DNA from: an uncultured Planctomycetaceae bacterium
GTDB lineage: Bacteria > Planctomycetota > Planctomycetia > Pirellulales > Thermoguttaceae
Direction of reading: 5' to 3'
Assembly: GCA_946408825.1 (NCBI GenBank)
Contig: CAMJTU010000025.1
Span: forward strand, 1-56,407
Length of the DNA: 56,407 nt
Part shown: in pieces, positions 21,501-28,860 of the stretch
Layout of the letters: each line of letters starts with the position of its first letter
How positions within the stretch are numbered: position 1 is the first letter of the stretch
Position numbers and translations under genes: made by a program
The notes under the pieces: model-generated
The model's database searches: none
The model's input: the letters and a program-made list of their open reading frames with translations, nothing else
Told to the model about the DNA's origin: nothing

Positions 21501-23401
21501 AGGTTTCGATAGAGGACTATCTCCGCGCCGACAAATTTCAAAAGTTGTTTTTTGATCGAATAATTCATATTTCCAGACTTCTTGGACGTAACGCCGTTTT
21601 GCACGAGTCTTGGGGATATGAACAATATAAAAAACTTCTTCATCTCCTCTTTGAATGGCGTTTTGCTTGGAGAGAGGTTGACGAGTTAAAAAGTGAGGTC
21701 AATGATGAATTGGATTCTTTAGAATCCGGCGCCGGTGAGAATATGGGCGCTCAAACGACGACCTTGCACTGTTGCTATACTTTGACCGATTATGCAATCG
21801 ACGTCCTCAAGGACAGAGAATTTGCGATTGAATTGCATGAACGCCTTTTAGACATTTCACATCAACGTTTTATTCTTGCCGCATGCTTTGCAGCGCTTCG
21901 GTTCGGTTTTTCCTTCGCCGATTTTTTCCCGAAATTAGCGCGTATGGCTAACCTTGACGGGAACGAAGTGGAAGAACTCGTTTTTCTTTTTCGTGCGCTT
22001 GACGAATATTCCGAATCTGGAATGTCTTACGAGCATCACTTGGGGTGTTTTATGAAGACGGCTAATATGTTGAGCGCGTTCTTCTTCCACAAGGATTCTA
22101 TCGACATAAGGCTCGCGCGTGGGTTTTCTTTGCGATTTGAAGAGGCGTTTGACTCCGTTTGGACTGAGATAAAAGAGCATTCTGAGGTTAACAACGTCCG
22201 TTCCGTAGAACTTTTACAAGCCTCATGGCGGTGTTTTACCGTTATCGGTGTTTATTTTGCCGACAAAAGGCGTTGCTTTTATTCCGCAAATAAATTATTT
22301 GACAAATCTTGGTTTATCCTTCAAACCCTCCTACACGAAGTCGACGATCCGACAATCAGTCTTTTTTATAGCCCTTTTTTAGCGTTTTCCGCCTCTTTTA
22401 AATTTGACAACGGGCTTATTGAACGCGCTGTTGAAGAAGAACGGTATGTCGCGACAGTTGGTCGTTTGTTTCAACGGGAAAGCCTCGATAAAAAACTCGA
22501 CTCCTTCTCTCAGGACGATCAAGTTCAGAGCGTTGTTTTCCAAATGGATATAGCCCGCTTGTCAAACAGCGTTTTCTACGGAACTGAACCGCTTTCTCCT
22601 AAAGCGTGTTCTGGACTGCGTGAGTATCTACAATCTCGCCCAGAGTATGCCGATTTTGAACGACAAAAACGTTATGACGCTCGCGTCACGTTGCCTTTCA
22701 TCGAAAAACATATTGGAAAGAGTTCTCAAATCTCCAGCAAATCGCTTGAGGTTGGCGGAAAACTCTTTATTGTCAATGAACTTGAAGATTTTACCAAGGT
22801 CGATGAAATCGGTTTTGACGGAGTCAAGCGTAGCATTAAGACGCTCCGGACGAACCTTCGAAAAACCTGTCTTAGGCATAGCGTATATGAACTTGAGTTC
22901 GAATATAACTGGATTAGATTTGCTTGTTTGAAACAGGAATGGACCGACGCTTGCCGAAACGCTCGTCGTATACTAAAGCGCTTCTATTCTTCTGAGAACG
23001 CCGTTTCTTCCGAAGTCGAACAGTCAAGGTTTCAACGGATTCATATTGAACTTTTGAAAATTGAGACGTTTTGCCTTTTAAGGTCAGGGCGTCGTCGCGA
23101 CGCTGTCCGAGTCCAAACGGGGCTTGACAAGGCTTTTGATCTTTTTATCAAGTTGTTTAACGAGCGTTATTTTGAAATTCGGACGCTTTACGTCGAGCTT
23201 CTGACGCTCAAGGCTTTACGGCTCCATATACTTGGTCGATCGTCTGAAGCTTTGCAGGAAGCCGAGCGCGCTCAAAGACTTTTTGATCGTTTTGAAGCAA
23301 GAGGATTTTCAAACTGGCTTCCCGAAATTCGCAGTTCTGCCGCGTCGGTCATAGCAACTCTCCGTTCGAAAACTGAGGAACGTTCTACAAGGCTTGAATA
23401 A
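18515..23401 (+). CDS. Giant membrane-anchored helical-repeat (TPR-like) protein
   Basis: The single intact frame of 1628 residues begins with one hydrophobic segment (WTTWLALILFFVFGAVS, about residues 21-37). A charged, acidic linker follows, then about 1450 residues of amphipathic helices. TPR-like pairs are visible, such as SLTSFENAFKIV, GDVETAIKSYRTAASLF, GDFSNAIQTLTKTEQ and RDFASAWKDIVNGLRYF. Near the C-terminus, GRSSEALQEAERAQRLFDRF is another clear repeat. No enzymatic domain is apparent. Such proteins usually scaffold complexes at the inner membrane. An alternative start at 18530 would remove five residues. I do not know a characterised homologue. Confidence 0.65.
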   Translation: MEYFTMTETLDLFTYFGDMHWTTWLALILFFVFGAVSNGDDDESESDNPERVGKLLARAVRSYRKKLRRDTSVSTSQKVEESADSNPLFHATGNEEFHDRDNEDNNPIWQSDSELFEDESVPIDEKIARFRERLNESDESARLPLAKSLIVAARYNVKRNETASFQMLDEAQKLLDEAESPQDEDFVIAQIEVATYRVLFHLSLYREPPFELVRDLQDKIRQVEVPVNSLDFRVCLMHAWFAHAQALLTLGASSSSLTSFENAFKIVDDMKDDLGEEAKTFPDVPFLLTSYGRACETAGDVETAIKSYRTAASLFCSFRTVPLLLSKASNVNSLLVNLLTTVGRIADAKTAAIGFRRRIEDIWRKNRKKTFLTYVHALLGEANFYSKAGDFSNAIQTLTKTEQTILRGAQALRKVKSHKYASSIRRMLVDVYSMRASLYYVQRDFASAWKDIVNGLRYFNKALTKDERLPLEQIFICFFALAFNVAAVDEKWDVFERYEKFFKRFLSLVPPKILPSIANSVSDSARKLHRVNQLGEETKRAGEWIEVAVDSMASAVAADGGNSPRICLTFAENLMLRCVFRLVVQNDVEGVFADLQQIDELYRETELSTLIGMDYEATGCYFEFLRRFACMTWSHGDHDKAIALIKKFFRTLNRAFRCGNTTILRELKEFVPIVLHFAAEAGSPLTCFRLFCFLSHYIGRIRAKILKLDVGIEVRRQIECDFVAANTILYDSRIRFLESLQWDDRFNSFIPKKSAELVHDAFCATYLDNAKRIEKTTEPLGCPSFEEFVNARREFVFEKLIKYPRDFILWHDLQMCSRLITCQMLEEGIYSDVKLLSDVFCKLNDLYWRHGEAQLAFTELCYTKDVIDAVVAKKSPALASLVQNEDASPSHSAPSDGGEKNANVILGIQKLLNAKVESVQDAIFWNATFAVALTFLIAFERFVFGKESSLASKDSRLIESPEELGNLIWFKRSSEGVHDDSTEDEKENVGESTVSQVSIEDYLRADKFQKLFFDRIIHISRLLGRNAVLHESWGYEQYKKLLHLLFEWRFAWREVDELKSEVNDELDSLESGAGENMGAQTTTLHCCYTLTDYAIDVLKDREFAIELHERLLDISHQRFILAACFAALRFGFSFADFFPKLARMANLDGNEVEELVFLFRALDEYSESGMSYEHHLGCFMKTANMLSAFFFHKDSIDIRLARGFSLRFEEAFDSVWTEIKEHSEVNNVRSVELLQASWRCFTVIGVYFADKRRCFYSANKLFDKSWFILQTLLHEVDDPTISLFYSPFLAFSASFKFDNGLIERAVEEERYVATVGRLFQRESLDKKLDSFSQDDQVQSVVFQMDIARLSNSVFYGTEPLSPKACSGLREYLQSRPEYADFERQKRYDARVTLPFIEKHIGKSSQISSKSLEVGGKLFIVNELEDFTKVDEIGFDGVKRSIKTLRTNLRKTCLRHSVYELEFEYNWIRFACLKQEWTDACRNARRILKRFYSSENAVSSEVEQSRFQRIHIELLKIETFCLLRSGRRRDAVRVQTGLDKAFDLFIKLFNERYFEIRTLYVELLTLKALRLHILGRSSEALQEAERAQRLFDRFEARGFSNWLPEIRSSAASVIATLRSKTEERSTRLE

Positions 23402-23576
23402 CTATTGGAAAATAAGAACTTAAAAGATGTGTCGTTCTCGTCAATCGACGTTTTTGAATATGACGACGACGAAGAGCCGTCGCTTGTGTTGGTTGCGTAG
23501 AATATTGTAATGCGACTGAGACTTTGCGTTTGGATGTGAAAAGTGTTACGTCGTTTCCGTCTAGAGATTCAGAATA

Positions 23577-23747
23577 TTGACGCCGCTGACCTTTGAGGAA
23601 CTCGCACGACGCGTCGTTGCGTCCTTTCAACTTCTTTGGGTCTTAGATTCAAACGAATCTGTTTCTCCTGTTGATTTTTACTTGCCGGACGTCATGTATT
23701 GGGAACTGAAAAAATTTCGACTAGAATTAGAAAGAAACGCCAAGTAA
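23577..23747 (+). CDS. Possible small protein or decayed gene fragment
   Basis: A TTG-started frame encodes 56 residues (from MTPLTFEELARRVV to LELERNAK) with protein-like composition and helix-forming sequence. There is no clear ribosome-binding site, and the frame is closed upstream by a TAG at 23562. A second short coding-like stretch at 23429-23503 (FSSIDVFEYDDDEEPSL) hints that both may be remnants of one decayed gene. Function unknown. Confidence 0.25.
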   Translation: MTPLTFEELARRVVASFQLLWVLDSNESVSPVDFYLPDVMYWELKKFRLELERNAK

Positions 23748-24084
23748 TCTATTGGTCAAGATATTTATCGTTAGGACAATGCGACAATCGTTTGGGATGG
23801 GGCTGCTTATCCGCATTGCCGCGCGTCCTGTTAAAATTCTAGCTGTAATCGCCTTCTCGTGAGCGGTTTACGCCAAATAATTTGCTATAATTGTCATGTT
23901 GTATGGTTTCCCAAATGCCCACAGTTGTTGCTTCTGACTCATAGTCAAGAGGGGATTTAAAGAAATTTTTGTTTCACCCGCAAAAATACGGAACTTGCTG
24001 TTATCGATAAAGATACGTTTATAAGTGTATCATTCTTTAATTACTCTTTTTTTACTTCAATTCCTCTCGTTTTATCTCATTTAG
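23748..24084 (+). other. Gene-free region left of the integrated element
   Basis: About 340 bases of A+T-rich sequence with stops in all frames. I see no tRNA, no terminator and no long repeat. It leads into the left candidate attachment repeat. Confidence 0.4.
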
Positions 24085-24102
24085 GTGACTATTTAGGGGA
24101 CT
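24085..24102 (+). repeat. Left candidate attachment site (attL-like direct repeat)
   Basis: GTGACTATTTAGGGGACT matches the right copy at 16 of 18 positions in the same orientation. The shared cores are GTGACTA and TAGGGGACT. A further TAGGGGACT lies at 24161-24169, also followed by CATT, so the exact crossover copy on this side is ambiguous. A short direct repeat, CTCATTCGG, occurs at 24101-24109 and 24116-24124. Confidence 0.45.
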
Positions 24103-24232
24103 CATTCGGAACGTTCTCATTCGGGAAAATACGGGGTCAGCCGTTTTGGGCTTGTCTTATTAGGGGACTCATTTTTTAGAATAGGCGCGTTAGAAAAAAA
24201 ATCTCGTTATCCCTCATACCGTGTATTTTACT

Positions 24233-24345
24233 GTCTACACGTCTACAAGACCGTTTTTTTATTGCTTAAAACGTTATATAATAACATTTTAAACGTTGTA
24301 GACGTTTTGTTTTTCCTGTGTCTACAAGCGTCTACAACGTCTACA
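24233..24345 (+). repeat. Left iteron cluster: six GTCTACA repeats
   Basis: GTCTACA occurs at 24233, 24241, 24320, 24330 and 24339, and its complement TGTAGAC at 24297. Start-to-start spacings are 8, 56, 23, 10 and 9. Between the second and third copies lies an A+T-rich core, TTGCTTAAAA then ATATAATAACA (24262-24286), that is also found in the right cluster. The arrangement resembles origin iterons or a multi-site operator. Confidence 0.75.
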
Positions 24346-24384
24346 AACATATTTACACAGTTACAAGGCCGAAGGCACAAACTG

Positions 24385-24442
24385 TCAAAACTGTGTCGCG
24401 CTCTTTTGGCGTTTTTTACGACTTTCGCGGCGGTCGATAAAA
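24385..24442 (+). repeat. Imperfect ~60-bp direct repeat, copy 1
   Basis: This stretch contains AAAACTGTGTCG, CGTTTTTT and CGACTTTC blocks in the same order as at 28545-28604, roughly 80% identical by eye. Small indels break any common reading frame, so conservation looks structural or regulatory rather than coding. It lies between the left iterons and the primase stop. Confidence 0.55.
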
Positions 24443-24520
24443 TATCAAAGGCGCCGACAAAAGACAAAAAAAACCGCCCCCAGACGGGGACGGCGTATCG
24501 TTGTGGGGAAATAATCGTTC

Positions 24521-27067
24521 CTATTCGGCGTATTCAATGAACGCGATTCTTGCGCCTAGATCAATTATTAAACCCCGCTCTTTTAATTCGGGGTCGATTA
24601 GCTCTTGTGACGTTTTCGTTTTATATGGTCGGCACTGTTGCGCAAGTATGCGACGCGGGATTATGTGAACGCCTTTTACGCCTAATTCTTTGAATCGCTC
24701 TAGGTTTTCGGCGTCAAGATCGGCGGGGACGTCGTATCGTATTTCCGCTTTTTCCTCTGCTTTGGCTAAAACTAGCTTTATCGCCGCGTCGAATTGCCCA
24801 ATTTTTAATTCCCTAGTTTTATCGCTTGCATATGCGACAATCCCAAGACAACGGGAACGCTCTATTTCAAGCTCCCTCACGATTTTTGCCGCTAGTTCTA
24901 ATTCACTTTTGGGGACGATTAAACGCGGGTTTTGTATCTTTACCCCGTCCTCTTGTATAAATTCGTCCCAGTAATGAAAAGAGCCGGGGAAAAGTTCATT
25001 AGCGGTCGCGTCGTATTGCCCCGCGTCGTATCCTTCGGCGGTTTCAAACTCTTTTAGGATTTCGTCAAGCCCGGCGTTTATCATTCTTTCGCGCCGCCCT
25101 AACCGGCGCCATTGTTTGAACTCTCTAGTATCGCCTTTGACAAGTTCCCAAAATTGGCGGGTAACGTGATTATTAAGCGCGATTCTTAAAACTTGTTTTT
25201 CGTTTTTTAACAGATACGCGGCCCCGGCTTTATCGCCGCGTCGTCTGTAGGCGTCGGCGCGTAGTTTGTTGTCGTTTAACCAGTCTTTGAACATGCTTTT
25301 TAGTTCGTCGTTAGGGCGGAACGTCGCGCCTTGCCATTCGTATGACGCTTCAATAATGCGGCGGCGTTTTTCGAGCTTGTCGGCGTCGGCATAATTCGGG
25401 TTTATCCCGTATCGATAATCGAGATAAACCCAGTTTGTGCGATTTGAAAAGCCGTTGCCTAATAATTCAGCGTCGCGTATCCAGTTACAAGAGGTGCCCT
25501 GTATGCCAGTACAAAACGCCGCGCTATATGAATATTCCTTGTTTGTTGTCGAATCGTCCTTAGTTTCGGCGTTATTTATTCCGCCGTCGGCGATATCGTT
25601 CCATATACCCCATTCGTCAGCGGTTGAACGTGAACCTAGTCGAGCGTTGTAAAGACGTTGGCCTTCCGGCGTGAAGATAATCGCGCCGGGGGGCGTGCGT
25701 TTTTGCGCCCTTGCGCCTTTCGCGTTGCGGTCAAGCTGTTTGATTATTCCTTGCGGGCTTGCCGGTTTCATTAAATATACTTGTGAATTGGCTTTTACCG
25801 CTTCTATCTTTTCTCGAATTGCGTCTATCTCTCCCTCGACTCTCTTAAGCTCTGCCGCGTCGCCGCTTTTGATCAATTCGCGCCGCGCTTTCTCACGCTC
25901 TTTCAAATCTCCCTCGAGATAAAAAAGACGTTTCCGCGCCGCGCTAGATAGTGCGCGTTCATTCGTTTGTATTTCCATAATTGGTTTTACTAACATATCC
26001 ATTAGCGGCGATTTCCCCGCGCCGCTATCGCCGACGCAACAGGAATGAATCAACGGGTCAACGTTGCGCCCCAGTACGCGCATATTGGCGCGATTTCGGC
26101 CATACCACCCGCCGAAGGTCGTTAGTTCAAGCGACGCGACAACGATTTGATTAACGTTAAATCCTGTAGCGCATTCCTTGACGCTTTCCGCAATAGGCTC
26201 CGGCAATTTATCAACGATTTCCTCGAATCGGTCTATACTATATGCTTTTTCGTTTGTCGTTTCACCCTCGCCGGAAACAAGCTCCCATTCCTCGACGTTT
26301 TCGCGCCGCGTTTCTGCCGCCTTTAAGATCGCGTCGCGGTATGATTCAACATAGAAAAGGTTAAACCCGCGTATAAATCCGTTGGCCGTGTCGAGTAAAA
26401 AGGCAAGGTCGCGCCCTTCCTCTATCCAGTCGGCAATGTCGTATTTATCGTCTATACCGGGAAAAGTTGGCGTCGGTTCGTGTTTTGCGAAGTCAACAAG
26501 AGAAAGGTTTTTAAATTCGGCGGCGTGGAACGCTCCAAGCGCGTTTTCTGCCGCTTTTCTACCTACTTTGTCATTGTCGGAAAATACAATTATTTGCGCG
26601 TCACGATTCAAACGCGACGCAATAGGCGCCCAGTTTGCCGCCGTCGAGTTACTTGAGCTTCCCAAAGTTAAAACAGGAACGCCGCTTACCTTGTGTAGGA
26701 TTTCAGCCTTTTTACACCCCTCGACGATATAGATAACGGGGCTTTTAGCCGCTTGTTTCCAAAGATCGCCCAGCCGTTGCGCTAGGTCTTGCGGCGGTTT
26801 GTTGGTATTCGTCATAACCCCGGCGATATAACAATGAACGCCGGCCCCGGGGTTGATGTATTCGCCTTCTTTATACATCTTTGGGAAAATAGACTTTTTC
26901 CCGTTTGGGGCGTCTGTGCGTATTTCAACGTAAATATTGCCGTCGTCCATTTTCCAGTAATATTGCGTGGGCAAGGTCAAAAAATCAACCTTTTTCGGCG
27001 TCATATTTAAACCCGCGTCGGCGGTGGTTTTGGCTTGTGCGTCGTTCATTTTTACAATATTGTTCAT
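24521..27067 (-). CDS. TOPRIM-DUF3987 primase/helicase-like replication protein
   Basis: The 848-residue protein has a TOPRIM-like domain (about residues 100-190), with VEGCKKAE supplying the catalytic Glu and FSDNDKVGRKAA the DxD-type metal site. From about residue 320 a DUF3987-type ATPase follows, with Walker A GDSGAGKSPLMD near 357 and a probable Walker B in PGAIIFTPEGQRL near 460. It is therefore a primase-helicase-like protein for replicating the element. Its start overlaps the stop of the zinc-finger gene by four bases (ATGA), so the CHC2-type zinc module and the TOPRIM module are split over two coupled genes. The C-terminal third is unassigned. Confidence 0.8.
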   Translation of the reverse strand: MNNIVKMNDAQAKTTADAGLNMTPKKVDFLTLPTQYYWKMDDGNIYVEIRTDAPNGKKSIFPKMYKEGEYINPGAGVHCYIAGVMTNTNKPPQDLAQRLGDLWKQAAKSPVIYIVEGCKKAEILHKVSGVPVLTLGSSSNSTAANWAPIASRLNRDAQIIVFSDNDKVGRKAAENALGAFHAAEFKNLSLVDFAKHEPTPTFPGIDDKYDIADWIEEGRDLAFLLDTANGFIRGFNLFYVESYRDAILKAAETRRENVEEWELVSGEGETTNEKAYSIDRFEEIVDKLPEPIAESVKECATGFNVNQIVVASLELTTFGGWYGRNRANMRVLGRNVDPLIHSCCVGDSGAGKSPLMDMLVKPIMEIQTNERALSSAARKRLFYLEGDLKEREKARRELIKSGDAAELKRVEGEIDAIREKIEAVKANSQVYLMKPASPQGIIKQLDRNAKGARAQKRTPPGAIIFTPEGQRLYNARLGSRSTADEWGIWNDIADGGINNAETKDDSTTNKEYSYSAAFCTGIQGTSCNWIRDAELLGNGFSNRTNWVYLDYRYGINPNYADADKLEKRRRIIEASYEWQGATFRPNDELKSMFKDWLNDNKLRADAYRRRGDKAGAAYLLKNEKQVLRIALNNHVTRQFWELVKGDTREFKQWRRLGRRERMINAGLDEILKEFETAEGYDAGQYDATANELFPGSFHYWDEFIQEDGVKIQNPRLIVPKSELELAAKIVRELEIERSRCLGIVAYASDKTRELKIGQFDAAIKLVLAKAEEKAEIRYDVPADLDAENLERFKELGVKGVHIIPRRILAQQCRPYKTKTSQELIDPELKERGLIIDLGARIAFIEYAE

Positions 27068-27423
27068 CGTCTTGCTCCCTTGTATCCTGTGACGTATCCG
27101 TGCGTTGTCAAATAATCCTCGACAATTTTTCGAGCGTCGGACAATCCAACGTTTCGCGCTTTTGATATCGCGTCGAATAAATCGGCGTTCATTTTGCCGT
27201 TAAAACAACCTCTACGACAAAACAACAAGATCGTACCGTCGTATTCGTTCTTTACTTTGAAACGGTCGTTACCGCCGCAATAGGGGCAAGGTTCGCCCGC
27301 GCCTTCCTTTCTGCCGCGTGCCGAATCAAACGCCGATTGTGGTACGTTTGCTAGTTCTTTAAATAGCGTTTCATCAAGGTTATTGGCCCTGATAATGAGT
27401 TTTAAATCTTTTATGTTCAACAT
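27064..27423 (-). CDS. Primase zinc-ribbon subunit
   Basis: The 119-residue protein carries CPYCGGNDRF and, about 20 residues later, CRRGC, a CHC2/phage-P4-type primase zinc ribbon. Phe and Lys residues between (FKVKNEYDGTILLFC) fit the beta hairpins that contact template DNA. It is coupled by ATGA to the TOPRIM-DUF3987 gene. GGGG lies 7-8 nt before the ATG. Expression is probably controlled by the predicted antisense RNA encoded in its upstream leader. Confidence 0.75.
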   Translation of the reverse strand: MLNIKDLKLIIRANNLDETLFKELANVPQSAFDSARGRKEGAGEPCPYCGGNDRFKVKNEYDGTILLFCRRGCFNGKMNADLFDAISKARNVGLSDARKIVEDYLTTHGYVTGYKGARR

Positions 27424-27473
27424 AATAACCCCTGTAAAAATTATTAGATTTTAGCTTAAAAAGTTAGAAAATA

Positions 27474-27556
27474 AGAGGTTAGATGTTGACAAGCATAGAA
27501 ACGCCGCTATAATAGAAACGTCTTGAAATACGCTTGTCAAAGACGTTAAAACCTCT
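27474..27556 (-). promoter_or_regulatory. Nested inverted repeats in the primase leader
   Basis: An outer pair, AGAGGTT (27474-27480) and AACCTCT (27550-27556), encloses an inner pair, TTGACAAGC (27486-27494) and GCTTGTCAA (27532-27540). The minus-strand leader can therefore fold into one long stem. The inner right arm overlaps the loop of a competing hairpin, AACGTCTT and AAGACGTT (27517-27524 and 27540-27547). Mutually exclusive folds are possible, as in antisense-controlled attenuation. This is inferred from base-pairing only. Confidence 0.5.
27486..27513 (+). promoter_or_regulatory. Consensus sigma70 promoter for antisense RNA
   Basis: TTGACA (27486-27491) and TATAAT (27508-27513) are both perfect consensus hexamers, 16 bp apart, on the + strand. 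It is the strongest promoter match I noticed in the window. It fires opposite to the surrounding genes. The predicted start is near 27520. Confidence 0.75.
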
Positions 27557-27590
27557 AACGCGCCGAAGTTCATGCTCCGGCGCGTTTTTT
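27520..27590 (+). ncRNA. Predicted ~70-nt antisense RNA of the primase leader
   Basis: Downstream of the consensus promoter, the transcript would contain a first hairpin of up to 8 bp with a 15-nt loop (27517-27547; its outermost pairs depend on the exact start). A rho-independent terminator follows (27557-27590). It has no reading frame of note. It lies between the HTH gene stop and the zinc-primase start, on the opposite strand, so it is fully complementary to any HTH-to-primase read-through mRNA. The size, two-hairpin shape and position match counter-transcribed RNAs that control plasmid replication genes. No expression evidence is available. Confidence 0.6.
27557..27590 (+). terminator. 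Terminator of the predicted antisense RNA
   Basis: Stem AACGCGCCG (27557-27565) and CGGCGCGTT (27578-27586), 12-nt loop, followed by TTTTTT. The U-run is on the + strand transcript only, so it does not serve the flanking minus-strand genes. Confidence 0.8.
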
Positions 27591-27604
27591 GTTTTAACGA
27601 GTAT

Positions 27605-27958
27605 CTAACTTTCCTGCATAGTCCCCATTAGACAAGCAATAATTTTGAATATTTCGGCGGGGGCAAAACCGTTCTCTTTTAACACGTTAGCGATATCAAC
27701 GGGGTTGATTTTTAACGAGTTAAGATCAATAGCGTTGGCCGTGTCCCAAGCGTCAAGTTCGGATTGTGAAAAGATATAAGTAAACCGTTCCGATTTGCCG
27801 TTTTGAACACGTTTGCAAGGAATAACACCCTTTTCAGCTAGGCGCCTAACAAAAGGCACAGACCGCCCGATGTATTCAGCCGCTTCTTTAAGATTGTAGG
27901 AACGCTTTTCGAGAAAAAGAGGGCGCCCCTTGACTTTGGTAATATTTCTTCTTACCAT
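27605..27958 (-). CDS. Helix-turn-helix DNA-binding protein, excisionase-like
   Basis: The 117-residue protein has a MerR/excisionase-type winged HTH at about residues 17-65 (YNLKEAAEYIGRSVPFVRRLAEKGVIPCKRV, then YIFSQSELDAWD). That is the usual architecture of Xis/AlpA-like directionality factors and of small element regulators. The ATG at 27958 has GGGAGT about 10 nt upstream; the frame remains open to 28108 but the extra sequence overlaps palindromes and is probably leader. It lies between the integrase and replication genes, so it could coordinate excision with replication. Confidence 0.7.
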   Translation of the reverse strand: MVRRNITKVKGRPLFLEKRSYNLKEAAEYIGRSVPFVRRLAEKGVIPCKRVQNGKSERFTYIFSQSELDAWDTANAIDLNSLKINPVDIANVLKENGFAPAEIFKIIACLMGTMQES

Positions 27959-28010
27959 TAGAAAAACTCCCGTTGTACGGGGTTTGAGCCGAAAACATAA
28001 TAATACATTT

Positions 28011-28040
28011 CCAGCCCGTCCAGAGTGGCGCCAGCCCGTC
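28011..28040 (-). repeat. Two 10-bp direct repeats before the HTH gene
   Basis: CCAGCCCGTC occurs at 28011-28020 and 28031-28040, exactly 20 bp (two helical turns) apart. On the coding strand they read GACGGGCTGG and sit just upstream of a possible TATTAT -10 element (27997-28010 region). This is the expected place for an autoregulatory operator. Confidence 0.45.
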
Positions 28041-28086
28041 TCATTCAAAGTGATGTGGTAGTTACGTGAGTGAGACAGGCGGCGCC
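28027..28086. repeat. Large hairpin-forming inverted repeat
   Basis: Arms at 28027-28047 and 28067-28086 begin and end with GGCGCC. They pair over about 20 bp with one bulged A and two mismatches or wobbles; the loop is about 19 nt. It lies upstream of the HTH gene. It could be an origin structure, a recombination site arm or an mRNA leader fold. Confidence 0.6.
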
Positions 28087-28097
28087 CGTTATACAAT

Positions 28098-28152
28098 CTA
28101 GGAACCATTCCTAGAAGGTCAGACCGTCGCGGCGTGTCGCCGTTTTGGTCTG
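28098..28152. repeat. Palindrome and second hairpin
   Basis: CTAGGAA (28098-28104) and TTCCTAG (28108-28114) form a perfect palindrome with a 3-bp centre. Immediately after, CAGACC (28120-28125) pairs with GGTCTG (28147-28152) and encloses an inner GGCG/CGCC stem (28131-28141). With the preceding hairpin this makes three dyads in about 125 bp, typical of an origin or recombination region. Confidence 0.5.
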
Positions 28153-28544
28153 CTTGTTAGCTCTTAGGCCTCAATAGGTTCGGCGTTTCTTTTTTTTAAC
28201 CGCGCCTAATTATTCGTTTTATTTCTTTTCGACGTGCCTTAAGTGTTAACAGTGCGCATTATAACGCGACGATTCAAAACATCAATAGACATTCAGTCCT
28301 GTTATCAATTCGCTTTTAAATCATTGAAGGACACGGTTTTATAGTTCATATCTAGGGGCTTGTTCTAATCCTGTCACAAAAATTTTTTCAATAATTCTTA
28401 AAAATTCAGACAAAGAAAGTAAAAACAACGTGCAAGCGGATATACGAAAAACGACATGCGCCGAAGATCGCCGCCAAGATACGCGGCGCGGTTTTGGTCA
28501 TACGGGCCGCCGCGTCCACAGTTAGAGGATATAAATATAAAACC

Positions 28545-28604
28545 GTTAAAACTGTGTCGAGCTCTATTCGGGCGTTTTTTGCGACTTTCACGGCGCGGCG
28601 ATAA
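28545..28604 (+). repeat. Imperfect ~60-bp direct repeat, copy 2
   Basis: Same block order as at 24385-24442 (AAAACTGTGTCG, CGTTTTTT, CGACTTTC, CGATAA.ATA), same orientation, about 4.16 kb away. The pair brackets the whole replication module. The two-base insertion relative to copy 1 argues against coding conservation. Confidence 0.55.
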
Positions 28605-28860
28605 GATAGCCGGGAAAAGCACAAGCGGCGCGTATATGGCTTTTTCCCGCAAACGTAGACGCGCAAGCGGGGAAAGGTCAAAGGTACTTTAAAAACTTTT
28701 TCTCTTGCTTGAGGTGGTGGACAGCCCGGTAAAAAACCCCTAAACCGAACCCAATACGCGACAACGACTTACAGCAATTCAGAAAAAAACGTCCCCGCCC
28801 GTGCAAGTAAAAAAGCGGATTCTAGATAATGATTATAACCGCCCGCAATAGCAAAACCCG

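Noticed and set aside
23748..24232. tRNA gene as integration target at the left end, or at 30903-31034 on the right
   Set aside because: No cloverleaf, T-loop (GGTTCGAATCC-like) or CCA end could be found on either strand.
24262..24282. Promoter TTGCTT...TATAAT in the iteron cores
   Set aside because: The spacing is only 9 bp in both clusters, too short for a sigma70 promoter. It is more likely an A+T-rich unwinding or binding core.
24262..24540. Plus-strand frame through the left iterons and the minus-strand frame at 28822-29076 through the right iterons, both encoding LQ-x-STTST
   Set aside because: The shared peptide is a by-product of reading the same iteron array in inverted copies. Neither frame has a good start, and the sequences outside the iterons differ.
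24243..28652. Minus-strand frames at 24243-24467 and 28398-28652 sharing RARHSF
   Set aside because: The similarity comes from the ~60-bp direct repeat. Indels put the matching parts in different contexts and no ribosome-binding sites are present.
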